The position numbers and the translations under genes were made by a program. Below the pieces are notes generated by a model that had not been told where the DNA came from, did not search any database, and saw nothing but the letters and a program-made list of their open reading frames with translations. Positions 16,682 through 25,641 of a DNA stretch of 64,000 nt are shown here, piece by piece. The stretch comes from Ketogulonicigenium vulgare WSH-001. GTDB lineage: Bacteria; Pseudomonadota; Alphaproteobacteria; Rhodobacterales; Rhodobacteraceae. Every line of letters begins with the position of its first letter. Position 1 is the stretch's first letter. The DNA is taken from contig NC_017384.1 in assembly GCF_000223375.1 (NCBI RefSeq), positions 1,738,501 to 1,802,500 on the forward strand, read 5' to 3'.

Positions 16682-17990
16682 CACGCGGCGACAATTGCGT
16701 CGCGAGGAAAAAGCCCAAGGTCAGCGGCCCAAGGCGCCCGATGAACATAATCACCATGATCACGCACCGCCCGAAATCATTCAGTTCGGGCGTGTAGTTG
16801 CGCGACAGGCCCGTGGTGCTAAAGGCGCTGGCCACCTCGAACGCGATGTCGAGGAAATGGCCATCATGCGACAGCGACAGCAAAAACACCCCGCAAAACA
16901 CCAGCACCAGGCTGACGGCCACAATCGCCATGACCTTCAGCACCTCGTCCGGCCCGATGCCACGGCCAAAGATATGCAGCTGAGTCTGACGCCGGAAAAA
17001 GGCGATGGTGGCCAGGATCATCACGACAAAGGTCGTGACCTTGATGCCGCCCGCCGTGGATGTCGCCCCGCCCCCGATCAGCATCAGCGAGATAAACAGC
17101 ATCGCCGTGCTGTCGTGGATGCCGCTGATATCCAGCGTATTGAATCCCGCCGTGCGCGGCGTGACGCCCTGAAACCAACTGGCGGCGATACGCGGCCAGA
17201 TGCCATCAAGGCCGCCCAATGTCGCGGGATTGGTCCATTCCAGCGCGGCGAACATCAGCACCGACCATGGGATCAGCACGGCCGTCCCCGCCAGCATGAT
17301 CCGCGTGTTCAGCGACCAATAGCGCCAGCGCCGTTTATAGATCAGGTCATGCAGAACGAAATAGCCGATGCCGCCGGTGATAAACAGCGCTGGGATCACC
17401 AAATTCACGATGGGATCCGCGACATACTCCATCAACCCGGTGCGAAAGATAGAAAAGCCCGCGTTATTGAACGCGCCGATACCGTGAAAGATCGCCGCCC
17501 AAAGCCCCGGCCAAAAGCCAAGGTCAGGAATAAAGCTGAGGCAAAGGATGGCGATGCCGACAGCCTCGATCGCAAAGACGACGACTGCAATGCGCCGCAC
17601 CAACCGCCCGACGCGCCACAGGGCGTTTTGTTTTAGATCCTCGCGCAAGTAAGCCTCGCCCATCAGGCCGACAGGACGCCCGACGATTTCCAGGATCAGG
17701 ACGGCAAAAGTCATCAACCCCAGCCCGCCCAACTGCACCAGCGTCACCAGCACCGCCTGCCCCAGCAACGACAGATGCGAGCCGACATCAACCACCGCCA
17801 ATCCCGTGACCGTCACCGCCGAGGTTGCCATGAAGAACGCATCCGACCAGCGCATCGGCATGGCCTGCGCCATAGGCAGCATCATCAGGCTCGCGCCCAT
17901 GGTGATGGTGGCGATATAGATCCCCGCGACAACCAGCGGCGGGGGCAGCGATAAAAACCGCGCCGCCCAGCCTTTGACGGCGGTTTTCAC
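16647..17990 (-). CDS. ktrB: KtrB/TrkH-type potassium uptake membrane subunit
   Basis: A 447-residue inner-membrane protein of the Trk/Ktr/HKT superfamily with four membrane-pore-membrane repeats. Visible pore-like segments include FFMATSAVTVTGLAVVD, FHGIGAFNNAGFSIF, TPRTAGFNTLDI and SAFSTTGLSRNYT, each with a conserved glycine at the selectivity filter. The length fits KtrB (about 440-450) rather than the longer TrkH. The RCK subunit is encoded 3 bases upstream in the same operon. It mediates K+ (possibly Na+-coupled) uptake. Confidence 0.9.
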   Translation of the reverse strand: MKTAVKGWAARFLSLPPPLVVAGIYIATITMGASLMMLPMAQAMPMRWSDAFFMATSAVTVTGLAVVDVGSHLSLLGQAVLVTLVQLGGLGLMTFAVLILEIVGRPVGLMGEAYLREDLKQNALWRVGRLVRRIAVVVFAIEAVGIAILCLSFIPDLGFWPGLWAAIFHGIGAFNNAGFSIFRTGLMEYVADPIVNLVIPALFITGGIGYFVLHDLIYKRRWRYWSLNTRIMLAGTAVLIPWSVLMFAALEWTNPATLGGLDGIWPRIAASWFQGVTPRTAGFNTLDISGIHDSTAMLFISLMLIGGGATSTAGGIKVTTFVVMILATIAFFRRQTQLHIFGRGIGPDEVLKVMAIVAVSLVLVFCGVFLLSLSHDGHFLDIAFEVASAFSTTGLSRNYTPELNDFGRCVIMVIMFIGRLGPLTLGFFLATQLSPRVRYPQERIHIG

Positions 17991-17993
17991 GGC

Positions 17994-18656
17994 CTACAAC
18001 CCATCAGAAAAAGCCTGCAGCACGACGCGCCTGCCCAGCAGGATCAGCTTGTCATTGGGGGCAAACCGCAGGTCGGGATTGGCAATGTCCAACTGTTGCG
18101 TGCCGCGCATCGCGGCCATCAGGCGCGGCTCTTCCCGCCCGACAAGGCCCAAAGACTTTGGCGTTGCGCCGTCCAGTGCCTTGGGCAGTTCAATGCTGAC
18201 AACATTGAACCCATTGCCGAGGCTGACATAATCCTGCACCACCGGATTGTTCAGCATCTGTGCGATATGGCGACCCATTTCCTGTTCCGGCAAGATGACA
18301 CGATCCGCACCGATTTTCACCAAAATCCGGTGATGCACGCGGCTGGCAGCCTTGACCCAGACGGTTTCCAAACCCAATAGCCGCAGGTTCATCGTGGCGA
18401 GGATGCTGGCCTCGATATTCTGGCCAATCGCCACCAGCGCCACGTCATAGCGGTCGACGCCGGCCTCGCGCAGGGCAATTTCATCGGTCGCATCCAAAAT
18501 CAGCGCGGTCGGCAGCACGGATACCATCTGGGCGACCCGGCGTTCGTCCAGATCAATGCCCATGACGCGATTGCCAAAACGGGCCAGCTCGGACGCGACA
18601 GCGGCGCCAAACGCGCCCAGCCCGATGACGACAAAGGATTGTTCAGTCCGCGCCAT
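17994..18656 (-). CDS. ktrA: KtrA/TrkA-type RCK regulatory subunit
   Basis: A 220-residue peripheral cytoplasmic protein. The N-terminal Rossmann (TrkA-N) domain at about 5-125 has the nucleotide motif VVIGLGAFGAAVASEL and the acidic end of strand two (GIDLDERR). The C-terminal TrkA-C domain covers about 140-220. It gates KtrB in response to ATP/ADP or NAD(H). A Shine-Dalgarno-like AAAGGGG lies shortly before the ATG. It is the first gene of the ktrAB pair. Confidence 0.92.
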   Translation of the reverse strand: MARTEQSFVVIGLGAFGAAVASELARFGNRVMGIDLDERRVAQMVSVLPTALILDATDEIALREAGVDRYDVALVAIGQNIEASILATMNLRLLGLETVWVKAASRVHHRILVKIGADRVILPEQEMGRHIAQMLNNPVVQDYVSLGNGFNVVSIELPKALDGATPKSLGLVGREEPRLMAAMRGTQQLDIANPDLRFAPNDKLILLGRRVVLQAFSDGL

Positions 18657-18725
18657 AACCCGCCCCTTTAAACTTTCTTCTTGCTAGCATCGCGGGATGC
18701 GAAATGAAATCACCAGATCGCATGC

Positions 18726-18752
18726 AAAAAGGGCCCCCGAAGGAGCCCCTTT
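18726..18752 (-). terminator. Rho-independent terminator
   Basis: Read on the minus strand, an 11-bp stem with one mismatch encloses a short TTC loop and is followed by TTTTT. It lies 18 bases past the stop of the small exported protein gene (18771-19184). Confidence 0.75.
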
Positions 18753-18770
18753 CCTGCGCGAATGGCAGAT

Positions 18771-19184
18771 TTAGTTCGGCAGCGACGCGCCAGCCTGTTC
18801 GACCATGCTGCCCAGCTGTTGGCAAAGGGCGGCAACATCGGTGCCTTGGCCGGTCGCGGCATCGGCCAGCGACATTTCAGTGCCCGACACGGCAATCGTG
18901 CCTTCCTTGCCGGCGGCATAAGCGGCCTCGACAGCGGTCGGATCGCTTGCGGGCGGCAGGACCTGCAGCAGGCGCTCTTGCACCTCGACGGCGGTGGATT
19001 CGATATGGCCTTCGGCCGCGCAATATTCCAGCACGCCCAGTTGATTGTTAGCAGCGGCGACAGCCTCGTCCATGTCAGGCATCGCAGGCGCCTGTGCAAA
19101 AGCCGAGGTTGCGATCATAGCAGCGGCAGCAGTTGCCGCGAAGATTTGGAAGCGCAATTGTCTTACTCCATTTTGCAAATTCAT
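18771..19184 (-). CDS. Small exported alpha-helical protein, function unknown
   Basis: A 137-residue protein from the ATG at 19184. The frame is open further upstream, but this start gives a signal peptide (VRQLRFQIFAATAAAAMIAT, cut near AFA/QAP). The mature part is about 105 residues, helical and acidic, with two cysteines (EYCAAEG and ALCQQLG) that could pair. I recall similar Rhodobacteraceae proteins labelled as pore-forming ESAT-6 family, but I cannot verify that and do not assign it. A terminator follows. Confidence 0.65.
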   Translation of the reverse strand: MNLQNGVRQLRFQIFAATAAAAMIATSAFAQAPAMPDMDEAVAAANNQLGVLEYCAAEGHIESTAVEVQERLLQVLPPASDPTAVEAAYAAGKEGTIAVSGTEMSLADAATGQGTDVAALCQQLGSMVEQAGASLPN

Positions 19185-19434
19185 GCTTGCAACACGAGAC
19201 TGGCACCGCGCCTGCACGGCAGCAATGTGGGTGTCCTTGACGGTGATGTGACGGCGTGTTCTCGCTATTTCGGCACGAATTGCGAGCGACATTTTGCCAG
19301 CCGATCAACTTTTCGTGGACGGCACATGATGTCGCTCTTGCGTATATTTTCGCGGCTTTAGCGGCACGGGGCTGGGCAATGCAGGGTCGAAACCGTTGCA
19401 ATCACTTGCGATAGCATGAACCCTCACATACGCG

Positions 19435-19454
19435 TGATCATGATGTCATGATCA
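19435..19454. promoter_or_regulatory. Inverted repeat upstream of lipoprotein gene
   Basis: TGATCATGA (19435-19443) and its exact complement TCATGATCA (19446-19454) are separated by 2 bases. The site ends 18 bases before the start codon of the lipoprotein at 19473. Size and symmetry fit a dimeric repressor site, but no regulator can be named. Confidence 0.35.
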
Positions 19455-19472
19455 GACGAAGGAATTATACTT

Positions 19473-19895
19473 ATGAAGAAGTTACTTGGCCTGCTTGCCC
19501 TATGCGCCTTGGCGGCATGTGTCGACGCAGACGGTCGCCACGTTCTAGGCGTAAGTGACGAGCAGCAGACTTTCAGTTTGACCCTGACCGGTCAGGGAAC
19601 CGACGGCGCGAGGTGCTGGGCTGAAGGACATGAAGGGACGTCCGAGAGCCTCAACGATGTCTTTGGCCGCCCCCAAGTGCGGATGAAAGGTGCCATCCAG
19701 ACCGGTCACGTCCGCTGTCGCATGGCTGACGGCACAACATATATGTCACTGATAAATCAGACCGTTGGTCTGGGCTGGTGGAGCAATATTGCCATGGTCC
19801 GCTATGTCGAGGGCAGCATGTTTCTGCGGGCGACAATGGATGTTCCGCACGGGCGGCGCATTTACCAGTCCGGTATGATCCGCCTGCCATCGTAA
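19473..19895 (+). CDS. Small putative lipoprotein, function unknown
   Basis: A 140-residue protein with a type II signal peptide and lipobox LAAC (Cys16), so it is probably lipid-anchored in the envelope. The mature part is about 125 residues with strand-like alternation (FSLTLTGQGTDGARCWAEG; GHVRCRMADGTTYMSLI) and two further cysteines that may form a disulfide. No family is recognised. It has its own spacer with a palindrome upstream and a strong hairpin downstream, so it is likely a single-gene unit. Confidence 0.6.
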   Translation: MKKLLGLLALCALAACVDADGRHVLGVSDEQQTFSLTLTGQGTDGARCWAEGHEGTSESLNDVFGRPQVRMKGAIQTGHVRCRMADGTTYMSLINQTVGLGWWSNIAMVRYVEGSMFLRATMDVPHGRRIYQSGMIRLPS

Positions 19896-19905
19896 AGCGA
19901 TGATA

Positions 19906-19938
19906 GCGCAACACGCCAATAGGATTGGCGTGTTGCGC
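19906..19938 (+). terminator. Perfect 15-bp hairpin after the lipoprotein gene
   Basis: The stem GCGCAACACGCCAAT (19906-19920) pairs perfectly with 19924-19938 around an AGG loop. A second small hairpin (TCCGA-TATT-TCGGA) follows at about 19944-19957. There is no U-tract, so it may stop Rho-dependent decay or mark an RNA 3' end rather than act as a classic intrinsic terminator. The rest of 19939-20178 shows no gene. Confidence 0.5.
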
Positions 19939-20178
19939 AGCATCCGATATTTCGGACATTTCCACGGCCTGCCCTGCCGTCCGCCTATCTAGCTAGGCAC
20001 GGCTACAGGTGATCAGCCCAATATAGAGGGGTGCCCTGAGGTCACGACGAGCTGCGATAGCCGTCTGAGCGAACCGATGCGCAAGACGGCATAATACAAC
20101 CGATATATCGTCTGTCATTCCATCAAAAATTGACAATTCCCCAGCCGTCAGATTGACCGTCGCATTCAAGGAAACTGA

Positions 20179-20262
20179 TGGTGCGGGCGGCCGGACTCGA
20201 ACCGGCACTCCTCTCGGAAACAGAGTTTGAGTCTGTCGCGTCTACCATTCCACCACGCCCGC
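20179..20262 (-). tRNA. tRNA-Leu (CAA)
   Basis: On the minus strand the gene begins GCGGGCG at 20262, pairs with CGCCCGC at 20189-20183, and ends with an encoded CCA at 20181-20179. The anticodon arm is ACAGA-CTCAAAC-TCTGT, giving anticodon CAA. A class II variable arm and the T-arm (GGTTCGAGTCC) are present. Length is 84 bases including CCA. It decodes UUG leucine codons. Confidence 0.93.
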
Positions 20263-20369
20263 ATATCCCTGCGTTTAACGATCCGCGCGGCGCAGTTCAA
20301 CCAGATTCCAACGCCGTAGATGCCATGTTCCGATCCCAAAGACAGGGTCTGCCGCAAGGTCATCCCGCC

Positions 20370-20576
20370 TTAGGTGCGCCAGCCCCAGCGCTTGGCGAGG
20401 GCATAGAACCCTTCGGTCAGCGCCGCCGTTGCCGCACCCAGCACGATCGAGGCCTGCGCGATCACCTGCGGATCGCTGGCAAAGGCCGTGGCCCCCTCGG
20501 GCGTCAAAATGCCATAGCTGACCAAGCCGCCCGCAATATAACGCAGCGCGATGCGAACAAAAGGCGCGGTATTCAT
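20370..20576 (-). CDS. Small membrane protein, possible holin-like partner of the endolysin
   Basis: A 68-residue protein from ATG 20576. It has two weakly hydrophobic segments (VRIALRYIAGGLVSYGIL and AQASIVLGAATAALTEGFYA) and a basic C-terminus (AKRWGWRT), a pattern seen in phage holins and phage-like structural membrane proteins. Its ATG overlaps the stop of the upstream lysozyme-like gene (ATGA). The holin idea rests on size, topology and this coupling, not on a recognised family. Confidence 0.5.
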   Translation of the reverse strand: MNTAPFVRIALRYIAGGLVSYGILTPEGATAFASDPQVIAQASIVLGAATAALTEGFYALAKRWGWRT

Positions 20577-21115
20577 GCCGATTTCCTTTGTGTAAGATAT
20601 TGAAAAATTTTGACGATCCAGGGCACAGGGGCGGGATTTACCGCGCGCAGATAGCATTCGGCGATCACGGCGATATCGGCGGCGCGATCCAGCCCGTTCA
20701 CCACGCGGCGCGCCTCGTAAAAACCGTGGCGGGTGCCATGCACGTATTCGCCCAGCTTTTTGCCGGTGAACCAACCCTCGACCATGCCGCGCACCAGAAT
20801 CGCAGCTGCGATCTGCGGATCGCGGGCCAGATCGGGATCGGACAGCAAATCGAGCCCGAGCCGCGCACCCGCTTTGCGGTAATTCGCCTCCCAGGTCAGC
20901 TGCACAAAACCGCGGCTATGCCAAGGGTAATAGCGCAGGTTCCTGCGCCGCCAGGTATCGGACAGCCAATAGGCCTCCTCGACCGGTTCCATGGTGCGGT
21001 TCGTCTCCCAATAGGCGGTTGCCAGGACATAGGCGGTCTGGGCCGCATCCAACGCCTGCGCGCGGCAAACGGCCAGAATCCGGCCCGTCTCGCCGAGGTT
21101 CAGATCAATAGCCAT
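20573..21115 (-). CDS. GH19-like lysozyme/chitinase-type endolysin
   Basis: A 180-residue protein from ATG 21115 (an ATG 12 bases upstream is possible). It has features of phage-type family 19 glycosidases: ATAYWETNRTMEPVEEAYWL with a candidate catalytic Glu, and YYPWHSRGFVQLTWEANYRK, the conserved GxxQLTxxxNYxxxG region. It would cut peptidoglycan. There is no signal peptide, so release would need a holin, and the small membrane protein downstream may supply this. No capsid, tail or integrase genes are nearby. An orphan lysis pair like this could serve a gene transfer agent or be a phage relic. Confidence 0.72.
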   Translation of the reverse strand: MAIDLNLGETGRILAVCRAQALDAAQTAYVLATAYWETNRTMEPVEEAYWLSDTWRRRNLRYYPWHSRGFVQLTWEANYRKAGARLGLDLLSDPDLARDPQIAAAILVRGMVEGWFTGKKLGEYVHGTRHGFYEARRVVNGLDRAADIAVIAECYLRAVNPAPVPWIVKIFQYLTQRKSA

Positions 21116-21265
21116 CGCCGCCCCCATGCTTTGCAGATGGGTCGAAATCTAGCGAGGGCGCGTTAAATAGCGGCGGCGTGCCCGCGCGTTGCGTGAAACA
21201 ACGGCTTTTCCTGCCCGCCGCACCGACTTATAGAGAGGGCCTGAACTTAATGTCGGATGAGGAAA

Positions 21266-22516
21266 ATGACCTACACACCAAAGTCGGAATTCTTGGCAGT
21301 GATGATCGAGCGCGGCTATATCGCCGACTGCACGAACTATCAGGCCCTGGATGCAGCCCTGATGTCTCAGGTCGTCCCGGCTTATATTGGCTATGACGCG
21401 ACCGCCGCGTCATTGCATGTGGGTCACTTGCTGAACATCATGATGCTGCGCTGGCTGCAAAAGACCGGCCACCAGCCGATCACCCTGATGGGTGGCGGCA
21501 CGACAAAGGTGGGCGATCCCAGCTTCCGCAGCGACGAGCGCCCCCTGCTGACACCTGCCAAAATCGACGAGAATATCGCCGGTATGCAGCAGGTCTTTGC
21601 CCGCTTCCTGCGCTATGACGACAGCGCGAACGGCGCCAAGATGCTGAACAATGCCGAATGGCTGGACAGCCTGAACTACCTTGAATTCCTGCGCGATATC
21701 GGTCGCCATTTCAGCGTCAACCGCATGTTGTCGTTTGAATCGGTGAAATCGCGTCTGGATCGCGAACAATCGCTGTCCTTCCTCGAATTCAACTACATGA
21801 TTTTGCAGGCCTATGACTTCCTCGAGTTGAACCGCCGCTATGGCACGCTGCTGCAGATGGGCGGGTCGGATCAATGGGGCAATATCGTCAACGGCATCGA
21901 CCTGACGCGCCGCGTGATCGACAAGGAAATCTATGGCCTGACCTCGCCGCTGCTGACGACGTCGGACGGCAAAAAGATGGGTAAATCCGCAAACGGCGCC
22001 ATCTGGCTGCGTGGGGATATGCTGTCGCCCTATGAGTTCTGGCAGTTCTGGCGCAATTCGACCGACGCGGATGTCGCCCGCTTCCTCAAGCTTTATACCG
22101 AGCTTCCGGTCGCGGAATGTGATCGTCTGGGCAACCTTGGCGGGTCGGAGATCAATGCCGCCAAGATCATCCTTGCGAACGAGGTCACGACCCTCTTGCA
22201 CGGTGCCGAGGCCGCAGCCGCAGCCGAGGCCACCGCCCGCGAAGTGTTCGAGAACGGCGGCGTCGGTGATGATCTGCCGCAACTGGCCCTGAGCGTGGAT
22301 GAGGTCGGCGACGGCATCAGCCTTGCGCAACTGGTCGTGCGTTCGGGTCTGGCCAAAACCGGCAAGGACGGCAAGCGTCTGATCGCCGAAGGCGGCCTTA
22401 AGGTGAATGACGAGACGACGGTCGATGCCGGCCGTCTGTTCACCGCCGCTGATCTGGAAGTGCCGGTCAAACTCTCGGCCGGCAAAAAGCGCCACGCGCT
22501 GGTTAGCATTTCCTAA
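21266..22516 (+). CDS. tyrS: Tyrosyl-tRNA synthetase
   Basis: A 416-residue class I aminoacyl-tRNA synthetase charging tRNA-Tyr. The HIGH-like motif is HVGHLL at about residue 53. The KMSKS loop reads KMGKS at about 235. An S4-type RNA-binding domain covers about 350-410 ([20 protein letters not shown]). The start at 21266 (MTYTPKSEF) is preferred on similarity to known N-termini; an ATG at 21257 is also in frame. Confidence 0.95.
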   Translation: MTYTPKSEFLAVMIERGYIADCTNYQALDAALMSQVVPAYIGYDATAASLHVGHLLNIMMLRWLQKTGHQPITLMGGGTTKVGDPSFRSDERPLLTPAKIDENIAGMQQVFARFLRYDDSANGAKMLNNAEWLDSLNYLEFLRDIGRHFSVNRMLSFESVKSRLDREQSLSFLEFNYMILQAYDFLELNRRYGTLLQMGGSDQWGNIVNGIDLTRRVIDKEIYGLTSPLLTTSDGKKMGKSANGAIWLRGDMLSPYEFWQFWRNSTDADVARFLKLYTELPVAECDRLGNLGGSEINAAKIILANEVTTLLHGAEAAAAAEATAREVFENGGVGDDLPQLALSVDEVGDGISLAQLVVRSGLAKTGKDGKRLIAEGGLKVNDETTVDAGRLFTAADLEVPVKLSAGKKRHALVSIS

Positions 22517-22534
22517 CGTCTAGGGGGGTAGCTT

Positions 22535-22963
22535 ATGGCACATTCGATCCTCGGCCGCTGCGAGGCGCAGGGCCTGCGCCTGACCGACCAACGCCGCACC
22601 ATCGCGCGGATTTTGGAAGGGGCCGATGATCACCCCGATGTGGCCGAGCTGCACGCCCGCGCCGTGGCGGTCGATTCGCGTATTTCCATCGCCACGGTTT
22701 ATCGCACGGTCAAACTGCTGGAAGAGGCCGGCATTTTGGAACGTCACGAGTTCGGCGATGGCCGCGCCCGTTACGAGGATGCCGACCGCGACCACCACGA
22801 TCACCTGATCGACATGCATTCGGGCGAGGTTGTCGAATTCATCGACCCCGAGATCGAGGCCCTGCAAGAGGCCATCGCCCGCAAACTCGGCTATCGCCTT
22901 GTCGGCCACCGCCTTGAACTATATGGCCTGCGCGACAGCCAATCCCCGGAAAAGAAGACCTGA
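22535..22963 (+). CDS. Fur family metal-responsive regulator (Fur/Mur-like)
   Basis: A 142-residue regulator with an N-terminal winged helix (about 10-85, RISIATVYRTVKLLEEAGIL) and a metal/dimer domain carrying the His-rich site DRDHHDHLID at about 87-96. The CxxC structural zinc sites of classic Fur are missing, and the tail lacks cysteines. This is common in alphaproteobacterial Fur/Mur proteins, which respond to manganese or iron. The start follows a strong AGGGGGG Shine-Dalgarno. A DMT permease gene follows after 1 base, so the two are co-transcribed. Confidence 0.9.
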   Translation: MAHSILGRCEAQGLRLTDQRRTIARILEGADDHPDVAELHARAVAVDSRISIATVYRTVKLLEEAGILERHEFGDGRARYEDADRDHHDHLIDMHSGEVVEFIDPEIEALQEAIARKLGYRLVGHRLELYGLRDSQSPEKKT

Positions 22964-22964
22964 A

Positions 22965-23837
22965 TTGAACAATTTTCGCGCGGCCATCCTGCTCACCCTC
23001 GCGATGGCAGGATTTGCCGTCGAAGATGTGATGTTCAAACTGGCGAACCAATCGCTGCCGCAGGGTACGATCCTGACCATTGTCGGCTTTAGCGGCGCAT
23101 TGGTCCTAGCGATCGCCGCCACGATCCGCCGCGAAAATGTGTTCTCGCGCGACTTTTTCCACCCCTTCGTCATCTTGCGCAATGTGACCGAGATGATCGG
23201 CACCGCCTGTTTCGTCATGGCGATCACAACCGTGCCGCTGACCTTGGCCAGCGCCGTTGCACAGGCGCTGCCGCTGGCGGTGATGGCCGGTGCCGCGATT
23301 TTTCTGGGCGAGAAAGTCGGCTGGCGGCGCTGGGCGGCGGTCGGTGTCGGCTTTATCGGTGTGATGGTCATCGTGCGTCCGGGTCTCGAGGGGTTCAACG
23401 TCAGCACGCTTTGGGCCGTTGCCGCGGTGATGGCGATGGCGGTGCGCGATGTGATCACCCGCCGCGTGCCCGATCATATTGCCTCGCTGCCGGTGGCCAG
23501 CTGGGGCTTTATGTTCGCGGGTTTTGCGGGTCTTGTGATCGCTGCTGCACAGGGGGAATTGCCGGTGCCGCAAGGGATGCAATGGCTGCCGGTGATGACC
23601 AGCATGACCGCAGGGATTGGCGCTTATGTCGCGCTGATCATCTCGTCCCGGATTGGCGAGATTTCGGCCGTCATCCCCTTTCGCTATACGCGCCTGCTGT
23701 TCGCGATGATTCTGGGCGCGCTGGTGTTTGGCGAGCGTCCGGACACCTGGACACTGGTCGGATCGGCGCTGATCGTGGGTTCGGGCCTTTATGCGATCTA
23801 CCGTGAGCGCAAACGCGTGCGCGAAGCGCGCAGCTAA
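22965..23837 (+). CDS. DMT superfamily transporter (EamA), probable TTG start
   Basis: A 290-residue inner-membrane protein with about ten hydrophobic segments in two EamA halves. The TTG at 22965, one base after the fur stop, keeps the whole first membrane segment (FRAAILLTLAMAGFAVEDVM). The first downstream ATG (23004) would cut it, and upstream ATGs lie inside fur. A metabolite exporter is likely; the substrate is unknown. Co-transcription with a Fur-type gene is the only hint of metal regulation. Confidence 0.82.
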   Translation: MNNFRAAILLTLAMAGFAVEDVMFKLANQSLPQGTILTIVGFSGALVLAIAATIRRENVFSRDFFHPFVILRNVTEMIGTACFVMAITTVPLTLASAVAQALPLAVMAGAAIFLGEKVGWRRWAAVGVGFIGVMVIVRPGLEGFNVSTLWAVAAVMAMAVRDVITRRVPDHIASLPVASWGFMFAGFAGLVIAAAQGELPVPQGMQWLPVMTSMTAGIGAYVALIISSRIGEISAVIPFRYTRLLFAMILGALVFGERPDTWTLVGSALIVGSGLYAIYRERKRVREARS

Positions 23838-23888
23838 GCGCTAACGCTTGGTGCCAAAACTCTTTTCCGTGCCGTCAATGCGGGGTAA

Positions 23889-25199
<1,311 letters not shown>

Positions 25200-25212
25200 T
25201 TGGCCTGCGCTA

Positions 25213-25641
25213 ATGACCGCTGATGCGATCATCGCCAAGCTTGGCCTCCAGCCCCATCCTGAAGGGGGCTGGTTCCGCCAGACATGGCGCAGCGATGCTG
25301 AGGACGCGGGCAACCGCCCCAGCGGCACCGCGATCTATTTTCTGCTGAAAGGCGGCGAGGTCAGCCATTGGCACAAGGTCGACGCGGCCGAGATCTGGCT
25401 GTTTCACGCGGGCGCGCCGCTGGTGCTGTCGATCGCAGCGACGACCCAAGGCCCAGCGGTCGATCACACCCTTGGGGCTGATCTGCTGGCGGGCGAGGCG
25501 CCGCAGCTGATCGTGCCCGCCCATCACTGGCAGGCGGCACGCTCGACCGGGGATTACACGCTGGTCAGTTGCACCGTCAGCCCCGGTTTCCAGTTCGAGA
25601 ATTGGGAACTGGCCGCGCCGGATTTCGATATCCCGCGCTAG
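25213..25641 (+). CDS. Cupin domain protein (DUF985 family)
   Basis: A 142-residue single-domain cupin. Motifs typical of the DUF985/YML079-like group are LGLQPHPEGGWFRQTWRS, AIYFLLKGGEVSHWHKVDAAEIW and the second barrel part VPAHHWQAAR. The start at 25213 avoids overlap with eno. Members bind small molecules, and the enzymatic role is unsettled. It converges with comEC; the two stop codons overlap at 25638-25641. Confidence 0.85.
   Translation: MTADAIIAKLGLQPHPEGGWFRQTWRSDAEDAGNRPSGTAIYFLLKGGEVSHWHKVDAAEIWLFHAGAPLVLSIAATTQGPAVDHTLGADLLAGEAPQLIVPAHHWQAARSTGDYTLVSCTVSPGFQFENWELAAPDFDIPR

Noticed and set aside
20179..21115. Prophage integrated at tRNA-Leu
   Set aside because: No integrase, capsid, tail or att repeat is visible, only a two-gene lysis pair.
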